Notes: a model not told the origin generated them from the sequence alone. 64,000 bases of DNA from Siphonodentalium dalli (GCA_032622095.1 CP136061.1:197576935-197640934), one strand, 5' to 3'. Counted from the first letter of the stretch, positions 22,340-33,882 are shown. Made by a program: numbers and translations.

Positions 22340-23880
22340 TATATATATAGCATACACCTATGGATTGATATTATTAACATATCCACATGCATGCGATTGG
22401 AGGTATACCTATGGTATGGTTTACAATTTCATTTACGCTATATCGTAAATCTATTTTTTGTAACAGTGATGTACATGTATATTAAACTGAATTGCAACAT
22501 AGTACATGTATTGCTAAAATGTTTGTTGTTTGAAGATATACATGTCCACTTGTATGTGAGATGGATATACCGATAGTATGAATTCAAATTTCGATTTATA
22601 ACATAATGTACCATGTAGCTAGTAACCGATGTTTTGATTAAAGCACACACAAGAACCAAAACACTTGACCATAGATATGTGCACATGCATGAGAGATGAA
22701 CAGTTACCGATGATATGGATTACAAATTATAGTGCAACGCTATATATCTTGCATGCATTACTCAATGTTTGATTGTTGATTGACCATATACATGTCCACA
22801 TGTATGTGAGGTGACGCATACCGATACCAATACTGTGAGGTATCATCGCTGTACATGTATATATAGCATACACATACACCAAATAATTGCGGTACATGTA
22901 TCTATAGCATGCACGTACATCGACTAATATACTTCAAATATCCACGTGCATGCGATGGGAGGCACACATGTTATGTTTTTTTAATTTTTATTTTCATTGC
23001 AACGTTATATCGTAAACCTAGTTAAACCATACTATGATTGATGTCCACATGCATGTGAGGAGAATCGTAATGTTGCGATAATTTTTAAGTTATATTGAAT
23101 TGATATCGTAGACACATTAACCAATACTTGTTCTATGTTTTAACATGATACATGGTGGTCGATCATACACATGCCCATATGCATGCGAAATTACACGTAT
23201 TGCTCATATGGAATTAATTACTATTGTAACGCTAGGAGGAATATCACAAATGCATTTCCCAATGCTTTATCATATACATGTTTACATGTATATGATAATG
23301 GCCATAATGATATTATGATTTCAAATATATATTTATAACGATATATATCGTAGGGCTTGTGACCGACATTTGATTAAAAACGCACATGAGACCTAAATTA
23401 ATCGACCATACACATGTCCATATGCATGAGAGTTGAAACATACATATAGAATGGTTTAAACTATGCTGCAACTCTATATATAGTGCATATATTGTTCAAA
23501 TGTTTATTGTTTGCATATATACATGTCCACATGTATGTGAGATGGGGTACACCGTTAGTATGAACTCAAATTTCGATTTATAACATAATGCACCATGTAG
23601 CTAGTAAACGTTTAACAAACACACACGAGAACCAAAATACTTGTCCATATATATGTCCACATGCATGTGAGATGAAACCTACCGATGATATGGATTACAA
23701 ATTATACTGCAACGCTATATATCGTACATGCATTACCCAATGTTTGATTATTCATTGATCACATACATGTCCACACGAATGTGAGATGAGGCATTTCGAT
23801 ATTATTTCAAATTTATACTTATTACAATATATTTAGTAACCAATGTTTTTAGTAACCAAGTGAGACGTGACATCTTTCTT
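22340..23880. repeat. Degenerate satellite, about 12 units of ~100-160 bp
   Basis: Units are marked by ATACATGTCCACATG(C/T)ATGTGAG, itself partly palindromic, at about 22383, 22541, 22678, 22791, 22940, 23042, 23173, 23279, 23411, 23520, 23650 and 23767. Between them recur GGATTACAAATTATA(C/G)TGCAACG and CTATATATCGTA blocks. Alternate spacing suggests a two-unit higher-order period of roughly 240-250 bp. Confidence 0.78.
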
Positions 23881-24439
23881 TACTCACACGAAAATATACG
23901 CACCTTAATTTTGTTCCGATATATACATGATCATATACACTATATCCATAGACACGGGCGCTAGTATAATCTACATATTGAGTACCGGGCTTTCAAAAGT
24001 TTATTTTTTAAGTGCAATTTCAAGAATATGATGAACATGTATAACGACTTTACATAGCATTGGAAAGATCAAACATAAAATAAACTTAATGCCTTAATTC
24101 TTAATCACATAGTTCCGAGACCAGTGGTCGCGTACCGGGAATAGCATGCTGAAAGAACCGGACGAAAACGAATGTACATACCACATTTAACCCATCCCCT
24201 CCCCCGTATGAATGGTGTATGCTCTCAGAACGCTCTGTGTCATATTAATGTCTATGATCATCAATGCTACATGTCTTTGTGTTTATTTTATTCATATATA
24301 CCGACGGCTTCAAAATTTAAAACAATATGTAACATCAACTTGTATTATACATGTACCAACCTACTATATATGTACACCAGCCTTTGTTTAGAATGTGTCG
24401 ACAACTGTTACGTTTGGTCCAGGATGAGTTGTAGACGTC
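23881..24439. other. No ORF1 or gene recognised upstream of the LINE
   Basis: This interval precedes the Tx1-like ORF2. The 97-codon frame 24172-24465 shows no RRM, coiled coil or zinc knuckle expected of a LINE ORF1, so the element is probably 5'-truncated or its ORF1 is lost. Confidence 0.5.
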
Positions 24440-27400
24440 GCGAATCCAATAATGTCAACCATTAAGATCGTATCAATGAACTGCCGAGGGTTGAATCAGA
24501 GACAGAAAAGACGGGATGTGTTCGATCACCTCAAGTCTATCAATGGTTCTACATATTGTCTTCAAGACACACACTTTACGAAAGACCAAGAGAACATTAT
24601 AAGATCCGAATGGGGGTATGAGTGCAAATTTTCTTCTTATAAATCGCAATCCAGAGGCGTGGCCATACTGTTTAGAAATACGTTTCAATTTGAATTACAC
24701 GATTCCATACAAGACAAAAATGGTAACTATATTATTTTAGATGTCTCGTTAGAGGAAATTCGCATTACCCTTACAGTTATTTACGGACCAAACGATGACG
24801 ATCCAAAATTCTATAAAACGATTAACGATAAAATTGCCTCCATTGGGAACACTCAGGTGATAATATGCGGGGACTGGAATCTAGTCCAGGACCAAAACCT
24901 TGACACATACAATTATCTACATACTAATAATACTCAAGCAAAAACCGAAGTAGAGGCCATGTCACATGCCCATGGTTTAATCGACCCATGGCGTCTTATA
25001 CACCCAACAATGAAGCGTTTTACATGGCGCAGAACGTCCCCATTAAAAATCATCAGACCTCCTTACTCTCGTTACTGATACATTAGATATACTTCCGGGC
25101 TATCGAACCGATCATTCGATAACTACTCTAGAACTTAGAATAAATAATATCAAACAAGGACGCGGATTCTGGAAGTTCAACAACTCCTTGCTTTTTAGAG
25201 AAGAATATAAAAATATCGTCAGAGACACCATAAATGATAATATTCAAAGATATAAAAAAACAAACTCCATTAGCGGTCTGGCACCGAACAATTTTTCCAT
25301 ATCAGATTCATTATTCCTGGACGCACTTTTACTTGACATCAGAGGGAAAACAATTCAATATTCTTCTCGCTTGAAAAGACAGAAAGCTAATGACGAAGAT
25401 AAATTAATACAACGAAAGGGTAAAATATAACAAGAGCTCGCGACCTCGAGTGCTCAATCCACAAACATAATGCTAGACGATTTGAAAGACATTGAAATTA
25501 AACTACAGGCCATAAGAAAGGATAAAATAGAAGGTATCATGACACGAACGAAAGCTAAGTATATTGATGAAGGCGAAAAACCTACAAAGTATTTTCTAAA
25601 TCTCGAAAAACGTCAATACTTATCCAAATCTATAAATGAAATTAGAGACAGTAACAATAGAAAAATCACAGAATCAGTCGATATTATAGAAGAAACCAAA
25701 GCATTCTACGAAAGGCTTTACACACAAACAACGAACATTAACCCCACTTCGAAATTATCTGATATCAGTGCCCCTTCACTTACTCCGACCCAATCACACT
25801 CCATTGAAGGCGAAATCACTTTACCCGAACTGACTGAAGCATTGCGAAAAATGAAGAACGGAAAATCACCTGGTCTTGACGGGTACACAGTTGAGTTCTA
25901 CAAAATTTTCTGGAACGATCTAAATATCTTTGTTCTTAACGCACTTAATCATGCCTTCACAAAGGGGGAACTATCTACCACACAAAAACAGGGTATTATA
26001 ACTTTAATCCCAAAAGGTGACAAACCAAGGATGTATCTTAAAAACTGGCGTCCAATATCTCTGCTAAATATATCGTATAAACTGGCATCTTCATGTATCG
26101 CTAACCGGATAAAATCAGTTCTACCTACCATAATTGACGAAGATCAAACCGGTTTTCTTTCGGGGAGATTCATAGGAGACAACACGCGTTTAATATACGA
26201 CATACTACACGAGACTGACATACACAACATACCAGGCATGTTACTATTGATAGACTTTGAGAAGGCGTTCGACACTGTTTCATGGTCATTTATCGATGAG
26301 TGCTTATTGAAATTTAACTTCGGAGAATCGATTAGAAGGTGGATAAAAACGTTTTATACAGACATTAGATCGGCAGTCCTCGTTAACGGCACAATATCTC
26401 CCCTTTTCCAGCCATCGAGAGGCTGTAGACAAGGAGACCCGGTATCTCCGTACATTTTTCTCCTATGTGCAGAAATACTTGCAATTATGGTGAGGGGAAA
26501 TAAAAAGATAAAAGGCATCACCCTCGGCAGTACAGAACATAAAATTAATCAGTATGCCGACGACACTACACTCATCCTGGACGGAAACGAAGAATCCCTT
26601 AAAGAAAGCTTGAATGTTCTCGACACATTCGCAAACATGTCAGGATTGAAAGCCAACCTGGAAAAATGTCAGATAGTTTGGTTAGGCGCAAAAAAGGACA
26701 CCACCGGTGCACCCATCGAAAATTGCGACATTTCTGTAAGAAAACAATTCAAATTGCTGGGAATAACATACAGTACAGATTTATCGCAATTGCATACCCT
26801 CAATTTTGGAAACAAACTTATCGAAATGAAAGCCGGAATTGAAAAATGGAAGCATAGAGCCTTAACTCCACTGGGTCGTATTGTAATAATCAAATCTACC
26901 ATAATTCCAAAATTAGTCCATCTATTCCAATCTCTTCCAAATCCCACCCAAACTTTTATTGACGAAATTGATACCATGTTATTCAGGTTTATCTGGAACG
27001 GGAAACGAGACCGAATTAAACGTTCACAAATGTGCAAAAGTTATCAACAAGGCGGCCTAAAAATGACAAAAATTAAAGAATTTATCGAAGCTCTAAAAAT
27101 AACCTGGCTCAGACGATTCACCACAAAACACGCAAAATGGATAAGTATCGCCCCCGAAATATTATCTGATCCACTATTTCTCACATACGGTGCAAAATAC
27201 CTGGAATCGATCAAGGATACAATCATAAACCCATTTTGGTGTGACGTCATAACGGCTTGGAAAAACTTACTCAAGAAGCTATCCAGTAAACATTCACATA
27301 TAATGTCAAATACTTTATGGAACAACGATAATATTAACATAAACCAATACTCGATTGATATACAGGAATGGAAGCGAAAAGGCGTGATATTTGTGAATGA

Positions 27401-28204
27401 CCTTATTTCCGACAACAATGAACTCCCAACTGTAGCTAGGATGAAAGAAATGTATGATATATCGACAAACTTTATTACAATCCATAGCATCAATAAACAA
27501 TTGATCAAGCTGTCGCGTTTGCTTGACCAAAGACTAACAAAACAACAAAATCCCCTCATTCCCGGGCAGTTATCATTACTTCTAAAAAGTATACGGGGTT
27601 GCAAAGATTTTTATGACATTCTCATATCGGATAAAATGGCAAAACCTTCCTCAATACAGAAATGGGCATTAGAACTTGGACATAACAATTATCAAGTACC
27701 ATGGACATATACATTGGCACTGCCGTTTAAATCACTCTCTGCAACCAGGTTGCGATGGTTCCAGTTCCGCATAAATACTAGAATTCTGGCGACCAAACAA
27801 TTACTACAAAAGATGAAAATTACTAGCGATAGTAACTGTAACCGATGTCATATGATAGAATCAATTTCCCACATATTTTTTGACTGTCCTATAGTATCAT
27901 GTTTCTTAAGAACAGTACAATGCTGGATAAACACCAACATACTAGATATCCAACTTACAAAATGTAACATATTATTTGGGGTCTCGCCGGAAAAGGGTGC
28001 CAATATAAGAAACATTATTTTAATTATTTTAAAATACTATATCTATAAAACGAAATTCGATCCCATTGAATTAACTTTAAAAGCTTTTTTAATGAATTAG
28101 TTAACCGAACTCGTATGGAAAAGATCATTGCTTTGAGAGGTGATAGACTGTTGAATTTTCAGGAGGAATGGGGTGCTTTGACAAAAGCGTTAAACAATAG
28201 CTCA
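24440..28204 (+). mobile_element. Tx1/L1-clade LINE, nearly complete ORF2
   Basis: EEP endonuclease, RT and terminal zinc knuckle are present in one strand and order. The endonuclease opening MNCRGLNQRQKR and the RT sequence LLLIDFEKAFDTVSW / QYADDTTLILDG are typical of the L1 superfamily Tx1 clade. The 3' UTR is only about 100 bp and abuts a CR1-type fragment on the other strand at about 28,205. No ORF1 is found upstream. Confidence 0.9.
24452..28100 (+). pseudogene. Tx1-like ORF2 (EEP endonuclease, reverse transcriptase, CCHC)
   Basis: Endonuclease motifs MNCRG, CLQDTHF, IYGPN and CGDWN are seen in the first 150 residues. Near 25,050 the frame shifts: the true continuation is LVTDTLDILPGYRTDHSITT, then GRGFWKFNNSLL in the frame used from 25188. 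An in-frame TAA at 25428-25430 (GKI-stop-QELATSS) is the second lesion. From 25431 to 28100 the frame is open: GEKPTKYFLNLEKR, KNGKSPGLDGYTVEFYK, LIPKGDKPRMYLKNWRPISL, DEDQTGFLSGRFIGDNTRLI, LLIDFEKAFDTVSW, GCRQGDPVSPYIF, QYADDTTLIL, FKLLGITYS. It ends with CNRCHMIESISHIFFDC, a CCHC knuckle. Only two inactivating changes are visible, so the copy is fairly young. Confidence 0.9.
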
Positions 28205-29012
28205 TAAGCCAGACTGATGTTCGGTTAAAATATGGTTTGACTGGAGATAAGTCTTGAGATGCTTGGCGATGCATTTTTCAAATAATTTGCTTATACAACT
28301 CAGAAGTGAAATCGGACGATAATTTTCTGGATTGCTACGATCGCCTTTCTTGTGTATCGGTACCACGTTTGCTCGTTTCCATTCCGGAGGAAAGTATGAT
28401 TCGCGGAGAAAACGGTTGAACATCTGCGAAAGAGACTTACTCAAGCTTGTACAGTTCTTCAATAATCGGGGGCTTATAAAATCAGGACCAGATGCTTTAT
28501 CAGGCTGTATTGCCTTTAGTGCGTTGAAAACTTCTAGTTCGGTTATTTCTGTACTATTCAATGTAGAAAGATCGGGGTCATCATCTAATTGATCTGGGGG
28601 GTTATATGACATATCAATGGATGCGATGCTGCAGAAATAATTATTGAGGACCTCTGATTTTTCCTCATCGGCCGATAAAATGTTGCCTTGCCAATTTAAA
28701 GGTGGCACATTGTCAGATCTATTGGTGGAGAGACGATGAAAAGTTTTCCACCACTTACTGTCAGTTGTCATGGGATCATGCAGGATTTCTTGTACGTGTG
28801 TGAGATGTATGCGTTTGGCCGCTCTCACTTCGTTAATTACATCGTTGCGAATTTTACGATATATGCACCAAACTGCGGGGGTATTTCTTCTTTTTTTCGT
28901 TGCCTAATTAAGTACTAAATCCGGGGGTTTATCCATTCAGATTCTTCTCTCCTATAGTGGATTGTGTTGTGTGGAATGTGTTTTTGCATGAGATCAGTCA
29001 GTTTTTCTGTCA
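28204..29012 (-). pseudogene. CR1/Jockey-type LINE RT fragment, truncated at both ends
   Basis: On the minus strand the frame reads VTEKLTDLMQKHIPHNTIHY, SEWINPRI, a TAG stop (28915-28917), LIRQRKKRRNTPAVWCIYRK and IRNDVINEVRAAKRIHLTH. RT follows: KAIQPDKASGPDFISPRLLK, PPEWKRANVVPIHKKGDRSN, PENYRPISLLSCISKLFEKC and TEHQSG. It breaks off exactly where the RT should continue with FRPGHST-like residues. The 3' part is missing at the junction with the Tx1-like element, which is unusual because LINE copies normally lose the 5' end. The endonuclease end is lost near the C-run at 29,043. Confidence 0.85.
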
Positions 29013-29159
29013 CACACAGAACCTCAAGGTCATACAGGCAATACCCCCCCCCCCCCCGCGACTTTCACGTGGAGAATGACAACATCCACTGGACATCACA
29101 GACGGCGGCGAAAATCTACCACGGCTGGACCAACATCTTTAAAGGTCATTTAAACTAAT

Positions 29160-30920
29160 CTCTCAGAAGGGCACCAGCCATACGGAAAGAGTCGGTCTCG
29201 GCACCGAGATAGTCAATCTTGTACCCGACCTTTCCCTGAGCGCTGGTGAGAAATCACTACTCAGGTATGGCCTAACCTTTGTTCCTACCCCACCCGATCT
29301 AAAAACAACACCACATGTTGTTGAGACGGAGGATGGAACATTGATTTTACCAGACTCTATGTATGCCATGGACATGAACGGCGGTCCAGCAAGCATGCAA
29401 TTTAGGGAAGTAACAGCTATGGTTGATTTCTTTCGCAATTCGACAGGTTTAAAAGATCAATTTAAAGAACCTTCGATTTGGACCCCCTCTGATCGCCAGA
29501 TTGACAAATCAATTCCCGAGGTCGCTGGCTTAGTCAAAACCGACATTACAAATTTACCAAAATTTCACAACGAGGATAACCTCACTAAAGTTGAAAGAAC
29601 TGCACTGAAAACCATTCGCAGCAATAAAAACATTGTAATCAAACCTTGTGACAAAGGCAGCTCGCTCGTCATGATGTCTAAAGAAAATTACATTTTAGAA
29701 GCGACGCGCCAATTAAGCAACACTAAATATTACAAACAATTGGATGAGCCAATTTGGAAATCCAATGTATTAAAATTCAATCTCATTCTCAAAAGCTTGC
29801 TGGTCCAGGACGTTTTAAAGAAAAACATGTTCAGTATCTAATTGCAAAACCTGAATCCAATAATAGGACATTTTATTTGCTACCTAAAATACATAAACAT
29901 TTGAGCTGGTGGACTAATCCATACACACCACCCGGACGCCCCATTATCAGTGACGTTGGTTCGAAGTCGTACCACATTTCGGAGTTTATTGATTTCTATT
30001 TGAAACCAATTGCTACCCGCCATCCGAGCTATCTAAAAGACACGGAGGACTTCCTCATTAAATTGTCGAAAATTGAAGTCCCATCTTCTGCTTACCTAAT
30101 TAGTCTCGACGTGGAATCTATGTATACTAATATTGGAATCGATGCCGGATTAAAGTCAATTAAGAATGCATTTGATTTTCACCATGATCCTTATAGACCT
30201 GGAGATGAAATACTTCAATTATTAGAACTTTCTCTTAAAGGGAATGACTTTGAATTTAATGGACAATATTATTTACAGGTATCCGGCTGTAGTATGGGCA
30301 AGAAGTTTAGTCCAAATTTTGCCTCAATTTTTGTTGCAGAGTGGGAGAAAGGCGCCCTAGCCAAATCTGATAAACAACCATTAGCCTATTATAGATTATT
30401 GGACGACATATTTATCATTTGGACTCATGGTCTGGATGAGTTTAGGGTGTTCTTGGACTTCTTGAACAGTCATGATGAATCAATAAAACTCAAATAATCA
30501 ATATCGCAAACCAGCATTGATTTCCTTGATATAACAATATTTAAGCGCCCACAATTTACATCATACAAAACTTTTTACGAAACCAACGGATTCTCACCAG
30601 CTTCTTCATCGTAAATCTTTCCAGCCGCCAAAACTTTTCAATGGATTGATTGAATCTCAAATCATTCGATACCACCGGAACTGCACGAACAGAAGCGACC
30701 TAAATCAAGCTTGTTCAGTGCTGTTCCAGGCTTTACGACCGCGCGGCTACTCTAGTAGATTACTGCACCAAGTAAAGTCCGAAACTCTCAGAGAATTGGA
30801 ATCGTTACGCCGTGACCCAACATCGACTGAGCCCACAAGGATACGGCACTTTGGCCGGTGTTGGGTAATGGTTCAGCCTCATTTTATCACAAAAAAACGA
30901 TGTTACATCAATACAATGTG
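29160..30920 (+). pseudogene. Penelope-like reverse transcriptase, multiply frameshifted
   Basis: The frame is open from about 29160 to 29841, and KPCDKGSSLVMM is the conserved N-terminal RT box. It shifts near 29,790-29,830 into the frame ending at 30497 (KPESNNRTFYLLPKIHKHL; motif A DVESMYTNI; motif B SGCSMGKKFSP; catalytic LLDDIFIIW). TAA at 30495-30497 lies in frame inside IKLK-stop-SISQTSIDFLD, so it is a nonsense change. Another shift near 30,590 moves to HRKSFQPPKLFNGLIESQII, ALRPRGYSSRLLHQVK and a linker to 30921. Confidence 0.88.
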
Positions 30921-30975
30921 ATATCTCAATACTAGTAACACTTTCACCAGCGAACAAACACGCATATCGTATCAA

Positions 30976-31455
30976 ATGCATAGCGAACTTAATTGTGATT
31001 CTAAAAATGTAATTTACTTAATCACATGCAAAAGATGCCGTATACAATATGTTGGACAAACACAAACCGCTCTCAAAGTTAGAATGTCTAATCATCTTTC
31101 CAGTGTTCGCAAAAAACTCGACATGCAAATTTCCGATCATTTCAACTCATCTAATCATGACATTAAATCCCATTTCAGCTTTCAGCCAATAGAACAGACA
31201 CAAAGTCTAGCCGACGAAGGCCAAACAAATTCAATACGCCTAGAACGCGAAAATCATTGGATGGGCGTACTTAAAACATATCTTCCGTACGGACTTAACA
31301 ATCGTAGAAATGTTGAAATCGCAAATATTTTCAGAAAAAACTTTGCATTATTAAACACTAAATTGACCGAGCCTCTCGACAAACGGGTGATTATTGCCTA
31401 CAAGAAAAATCCCAATTTGCGCGATATGCTCGTTCGATCTAGACTCAGACCTTGA
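30976..31455 (+). CDS. GIY-YIG endonuclease domain of the Penelope-like element
   Basis: This 159-codon frame has VIYLITCKRC (first GIY-YIG strand, residues 12-21), YVGQT (25-29), Arg36, a HL/HF/H series, and RENHWMGVLKTYLPYGLN near 90-107 with the likely catalytic Glu. These nick target DNA in Penelope-like elements. After the nuclease, residues 142-158 read AYKKNPNLRDMLVRSRLRP-like sequence. As I recall the family, that motif precedes the nuclease (between RT and GIY-YIG). Here it follows it and ends the protein. The Met at 30976 is probably not the native start, since FTSEQTRISYQ in the same frame upstream fits the domain. Confidence 0.82.
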   Translation: MHSELNCDSKNVIYLITCKRCRIQYVGQTQTALKVRMSNHLSSVRKKLDMQISDHFNSSNHDIKSHFSFQPIEQTQSLADEGQTNSIRLERENHWMGVLKTYLPYGLNNRRNVEIANIFRKNFALLNTKLTEPLDKRVIIAYKKNPNLRDMLVRSRLRP

Positions 31456-31524
31456 TTTACACGCAGTTTAATTAGCTTTTAGCAATTTCAATATCACTAT
31501 CCTTTGTTTGTGCTCAACACAATA

Positions 31525-31656
31525 TTTGATGTCAATTTCCGACACAACGTAACAAAATTTAGCTTGTTCCATCTATCATAGCATATGGCAACAATGCTGA
31601 AACGCAATTGCATGTCAATTTCCGACACAACCTAACAAAATTTAGCTAGTTCCATA
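31525..31656. repeat. Direct repeat of ~43 bp downstream of the Penelope-like element
   Basis: GTCAATTTCCGACACAAC, (G/C)TAACAAAATTTAGCT and (T/A)GTTCCAT occur twice, about 84 bp apart, in the same orientation. Confidence 0.75.
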
Positions 31657-31711
31657 GAAATAATTATGGATACGACCTGCGCCAGTGCTCTCCACACTTT
31701 CCAAATATATA

Positions 31712-32350
31712 TAGCAGGTGACCCGACTTCGTCAGGGCTTTGACCTTGAATTGACCATTTTGAAGGTCAAGGTCAGGTCGGGGTCACGATTTGACCGTCG
31801 AAAACACTCTCCCGACAAAAGTATCCTTAGGTATCAAATTTCGTCGAAATCCGTTCATTTTTTAATTTAATTTGAGTTAATTCTGCCTTTTTAATCAAGA
31901 GAAATGATGGTACCCGTCCCTTGGTGGTACCCGTCCCTAAAAGAGGTACGTTTGTGGGTACACGTTTCAAGGTGAAGATCACCTCGGGCGGAAAAACTTA
32001 CCCGATTAAAATCTCCCCCGTTCCTTGGAACCCCTAAGTACGAAGACAGACATAAGAATCACACAACACGCTCATGTCTGGATACAGACACACTCACGTC
32101 TGGCCCCAGACATAAGAATCACACTACACGCATACGCTCTTTATCAACGACACTGTGGATATGAACTATCAACGCGATTAAACCAACAGTGCCAAGGACG
32201 GTCATTTTGGTGACTGTAGGTGGAGAAGGGGTGCTCAGAGCTTCTCCAAAACGGCGGTAAACACTGCCCGTGTATTTTTAACCTTAGATTGGAAGTTTGA
32301 GCTCAATCGGTCAAGCCGTTTTCCCGGCCATAGCTAACAGACAGACAGAC
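31712..32350 (+). repeat. Family B repeat, copy B3
   Basis: Starts TAGCAGGTGACCCGACTTCG, then GGGCTTTGACCTTGAATTGA and GAAGGTCAAGGTCAGG as in B1. It ends with TTTGAGCTCAATCGGTCAAG, CCGTTTTCCCGGCC and AACAGACAGACAGAC. The interior differs from B1 and B2. A (GA)n-rich stretch follows. Confidence 0.75.
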
Positions 32351-32362
32351 GCGGAGGCCAGT

Positions 32363-32506
32363 GTGAGAGAGAGAATGGGAGAGTGAGAGAGAGTGGGAGA
32401 GAGGGAGGGACTGAGACCCGAGTCCCAGATTATCAATCGATATTCCCGGATTTGAACCAAGTCGATTTGTATGTACCGGAACTCATGAAAGAAAGAGAGA
32501 GAGGGA

Positions 32507-32586
<80 letters not shown>

Positions 32587-32588
32587 AG
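32363..32588. repeat. (GA)n microsatellite region
   Basis: GAGA-rich sequence with a pure (GA)n tract of about 60 bp around 32,510-32,570. The Ser/Leu- and Glu/Arg-rich ORFs on both strands here are artefacts of this tract. Confidence 0.92.
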
Positions 32589-32624
32589 ACATATCATTAC
32601 GTGTTTTCTCAGTCCGAAGTTTCC

Positions 32625-32965
32625 AACTGTTGTTTTAGTCATCAATACATGTATATCGGTTTGTGTGGAAGAAAGATATCAACCCCTTCACACTCCCTCC
32701 TCGTCCCTGTCCCCGATGAATGCAACTGATTATCGCTATAATGACATGTATAACGTCGGTCAATAAAGCGAATGCGAATAAATGTTTTGTCTATATCATA
32801 TATCAATTTTGTTCTCGTCAGCTCGCCATATTTTTGCGATTATCAAACATGTACGAGAACGGGTAGCTACCCGTAGACGTACGCGTACACGTACCGGTTT
32901 GAAATCGAAAACATGTAATAGCGAGTTTGCGATACCCGTCCGACGGGAACGGGTACGGGTAAATC
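32625..32965. repeat. Segmental duplicate, copy 1 (~330 bp) with ACCCGTAC palindromes
   Basis: Shares with 35,095-35,425: CAACCCCTTC, GCAACTGATTATC, TATAACGTCGG(T/C)CAATAAAG, GCGAT(T/-)A-type blocks, and a terminal (C)GGGTA(G/T)CTACCCGTA. It ends with GGAACGGGTACGGGTAAATC. Same orientation, about 2.47 kb apart, moderately diverged. Confidence 0.7.
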
Positions 32966-32969
32966 GGTG

Positions 32970-33580
32970 AACATCGTCACGGTCTCTTGTGTACTTTCAA
33001 TGCAGCTCATAAAGCGATGGCGATTTGGAACGGGTAGATGTGTCCTGTTGACCGGTAACCTTTCACTGCGATTTTCTCACTCAAAGGTTCATGAATTACA
33101 TGAATTTCCAGTCAGCTATGCGTTAACCTATTTATTGCAAGATGTCATGAGCAAACATCATTGATAAAGTTGTCATTTTAAGCCAGGTTTTATGTTCAAA
33201 TTCTCGAGGCGGCGTCTAGCACTTAGATAAATACGGAAGGCCGATCATTTCACTGACAATTTTGTTCACGCATTAATGACAGGTTGTCGTTAATAGAGTG
33301 GGTATACAGTGCGAGAGATACGGTCTCGACCCACCTTCGAATTTCTCACTACACCCCTTAAACCATATCAAGTTCACAAGTTTGCGCGTAATTCCATTTG
33401 CACCCCCCCCCCCAAGGGTTGGGCTTTGATTTTTCCCAACCGGTCCCTCACAACCGCCTGGATGGTAGCTTATTCTAAATAAATCAGTAGTCTTTTTGTC
33501 ACTAGTCGGGGGGGCATAATCCACTGGGTCGACCATGCAGTACAAGAAAATGTGCAGATCTGAGCCTAAAAAATCCTAAT
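32970..33580. other. No recognised feature
   Basis: Low-copy sequence with a C-run at 33,403-33,412. Reading frames here have no domain signatures. Confidence 0.4.
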
Positions 33581-33583
33581 ATC

Positions 33584-33658
33584 TAGTGGTCACTCTGATT
33601 TGTATTTTCTTAAATTAATTATCAGTTTCTGACTGGCCACTGGGGAGGGACCGGGACA
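33584..33658 (-). repeat. Dispersed repeat C, copy 1
   Basis: On the minus strand: GGTCCCTCCCCAGTGGCCAG, TTAATTTAAGAAAA. It matches plus-strand copies at about 37,267-37,350 and 37,490-37,566 (GTGGCCA, AATT(A)AGTTTAAGAAAACAA, CTACATTTGGTCAA). Confidence 0.65.
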
Positions 33659-33789
33659 CACCGGATCGACCATGGTTCGGCCCGGTGTGAGAAATTTTTT
33701 TAATCTGAACATGATATTTGCTAAATCCTAGCATCCATGCAGACTGGCATCAAACTTTCCAATTGTTGTAAATTTTGAGACCTGACAAC

Positions 33790-33851
33790 CAGTGTTCGCG
33801 CTGGACCGAAAAAACTTGTGGCCAAATAAAAATTGAATGTCGCGAACCCTG
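33790..33851 (+). mobile_element. 62-bp minimal hAT-type MITE
   Basis: Begins CAGTGTTCGCGCTGGACCG and ends CGCGAACCCTG (the TIR, one mismatch). The 8-bp sequence CTGACAAC is repeated exactly on both sides (33782-33789 and 33852-33859), the hAT hallmark. It is an internal deletion form of the element at 34,509. Confidence 0.8.
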
Positions 33852-33859
33852 CTGACAAC

Positions 33860-33882
33860 CCCCCCCCCCCCCCCCCCCCCCC
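33860..33882. repeat. Poly-C run
   Basis: Uninterrupted C-run of more than 20 bases immediately after the 62-bp MITE. Its length is likely unreliable in assembly. Confidence 0.9.

Larger units (their letters stand above)
29160..31460 (+). mobile_element. Penelope-like retroelement with GIY-YIG endonuclease
   Basis: Reading segments in order: VNLVPDLSLSAGEKSLLRYG, IVIKPCDKGSSLVMMSKENY, YLLPKIHKHL, LDVESMYTNI, SGCSMGKKFSPNFASIF, LLDDIFIIW, SIDFLDITIFKR, HRKSFQPPKLFNGLIES, then GIY-YIG sequence. This is the Penelope-like order (RT followed by GIY-YIG). The reading frame is broken several times. No intact pseudo-LTR pair was recognised. A C-run marks the left border near 29,043-29,057. Confidence 0.9.

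Noticed and set aside
22089-22392. His/Thr and Cys/Val repeat ORFs
   Set aside because: Readthrough of (CA)n at the end of family B copy B2.
27044-27604. 186-codon minus-strand ORF
   Set aside because: Lies antisense within the Tx1-like ORF2, whose plus-strand motifs are unambiguous.
32311-32766. Ser/Leu-rich and Glu/Arg-rich ORFs on both strands
   Set aside because: Readthrough of the (GA)n microsatellite.
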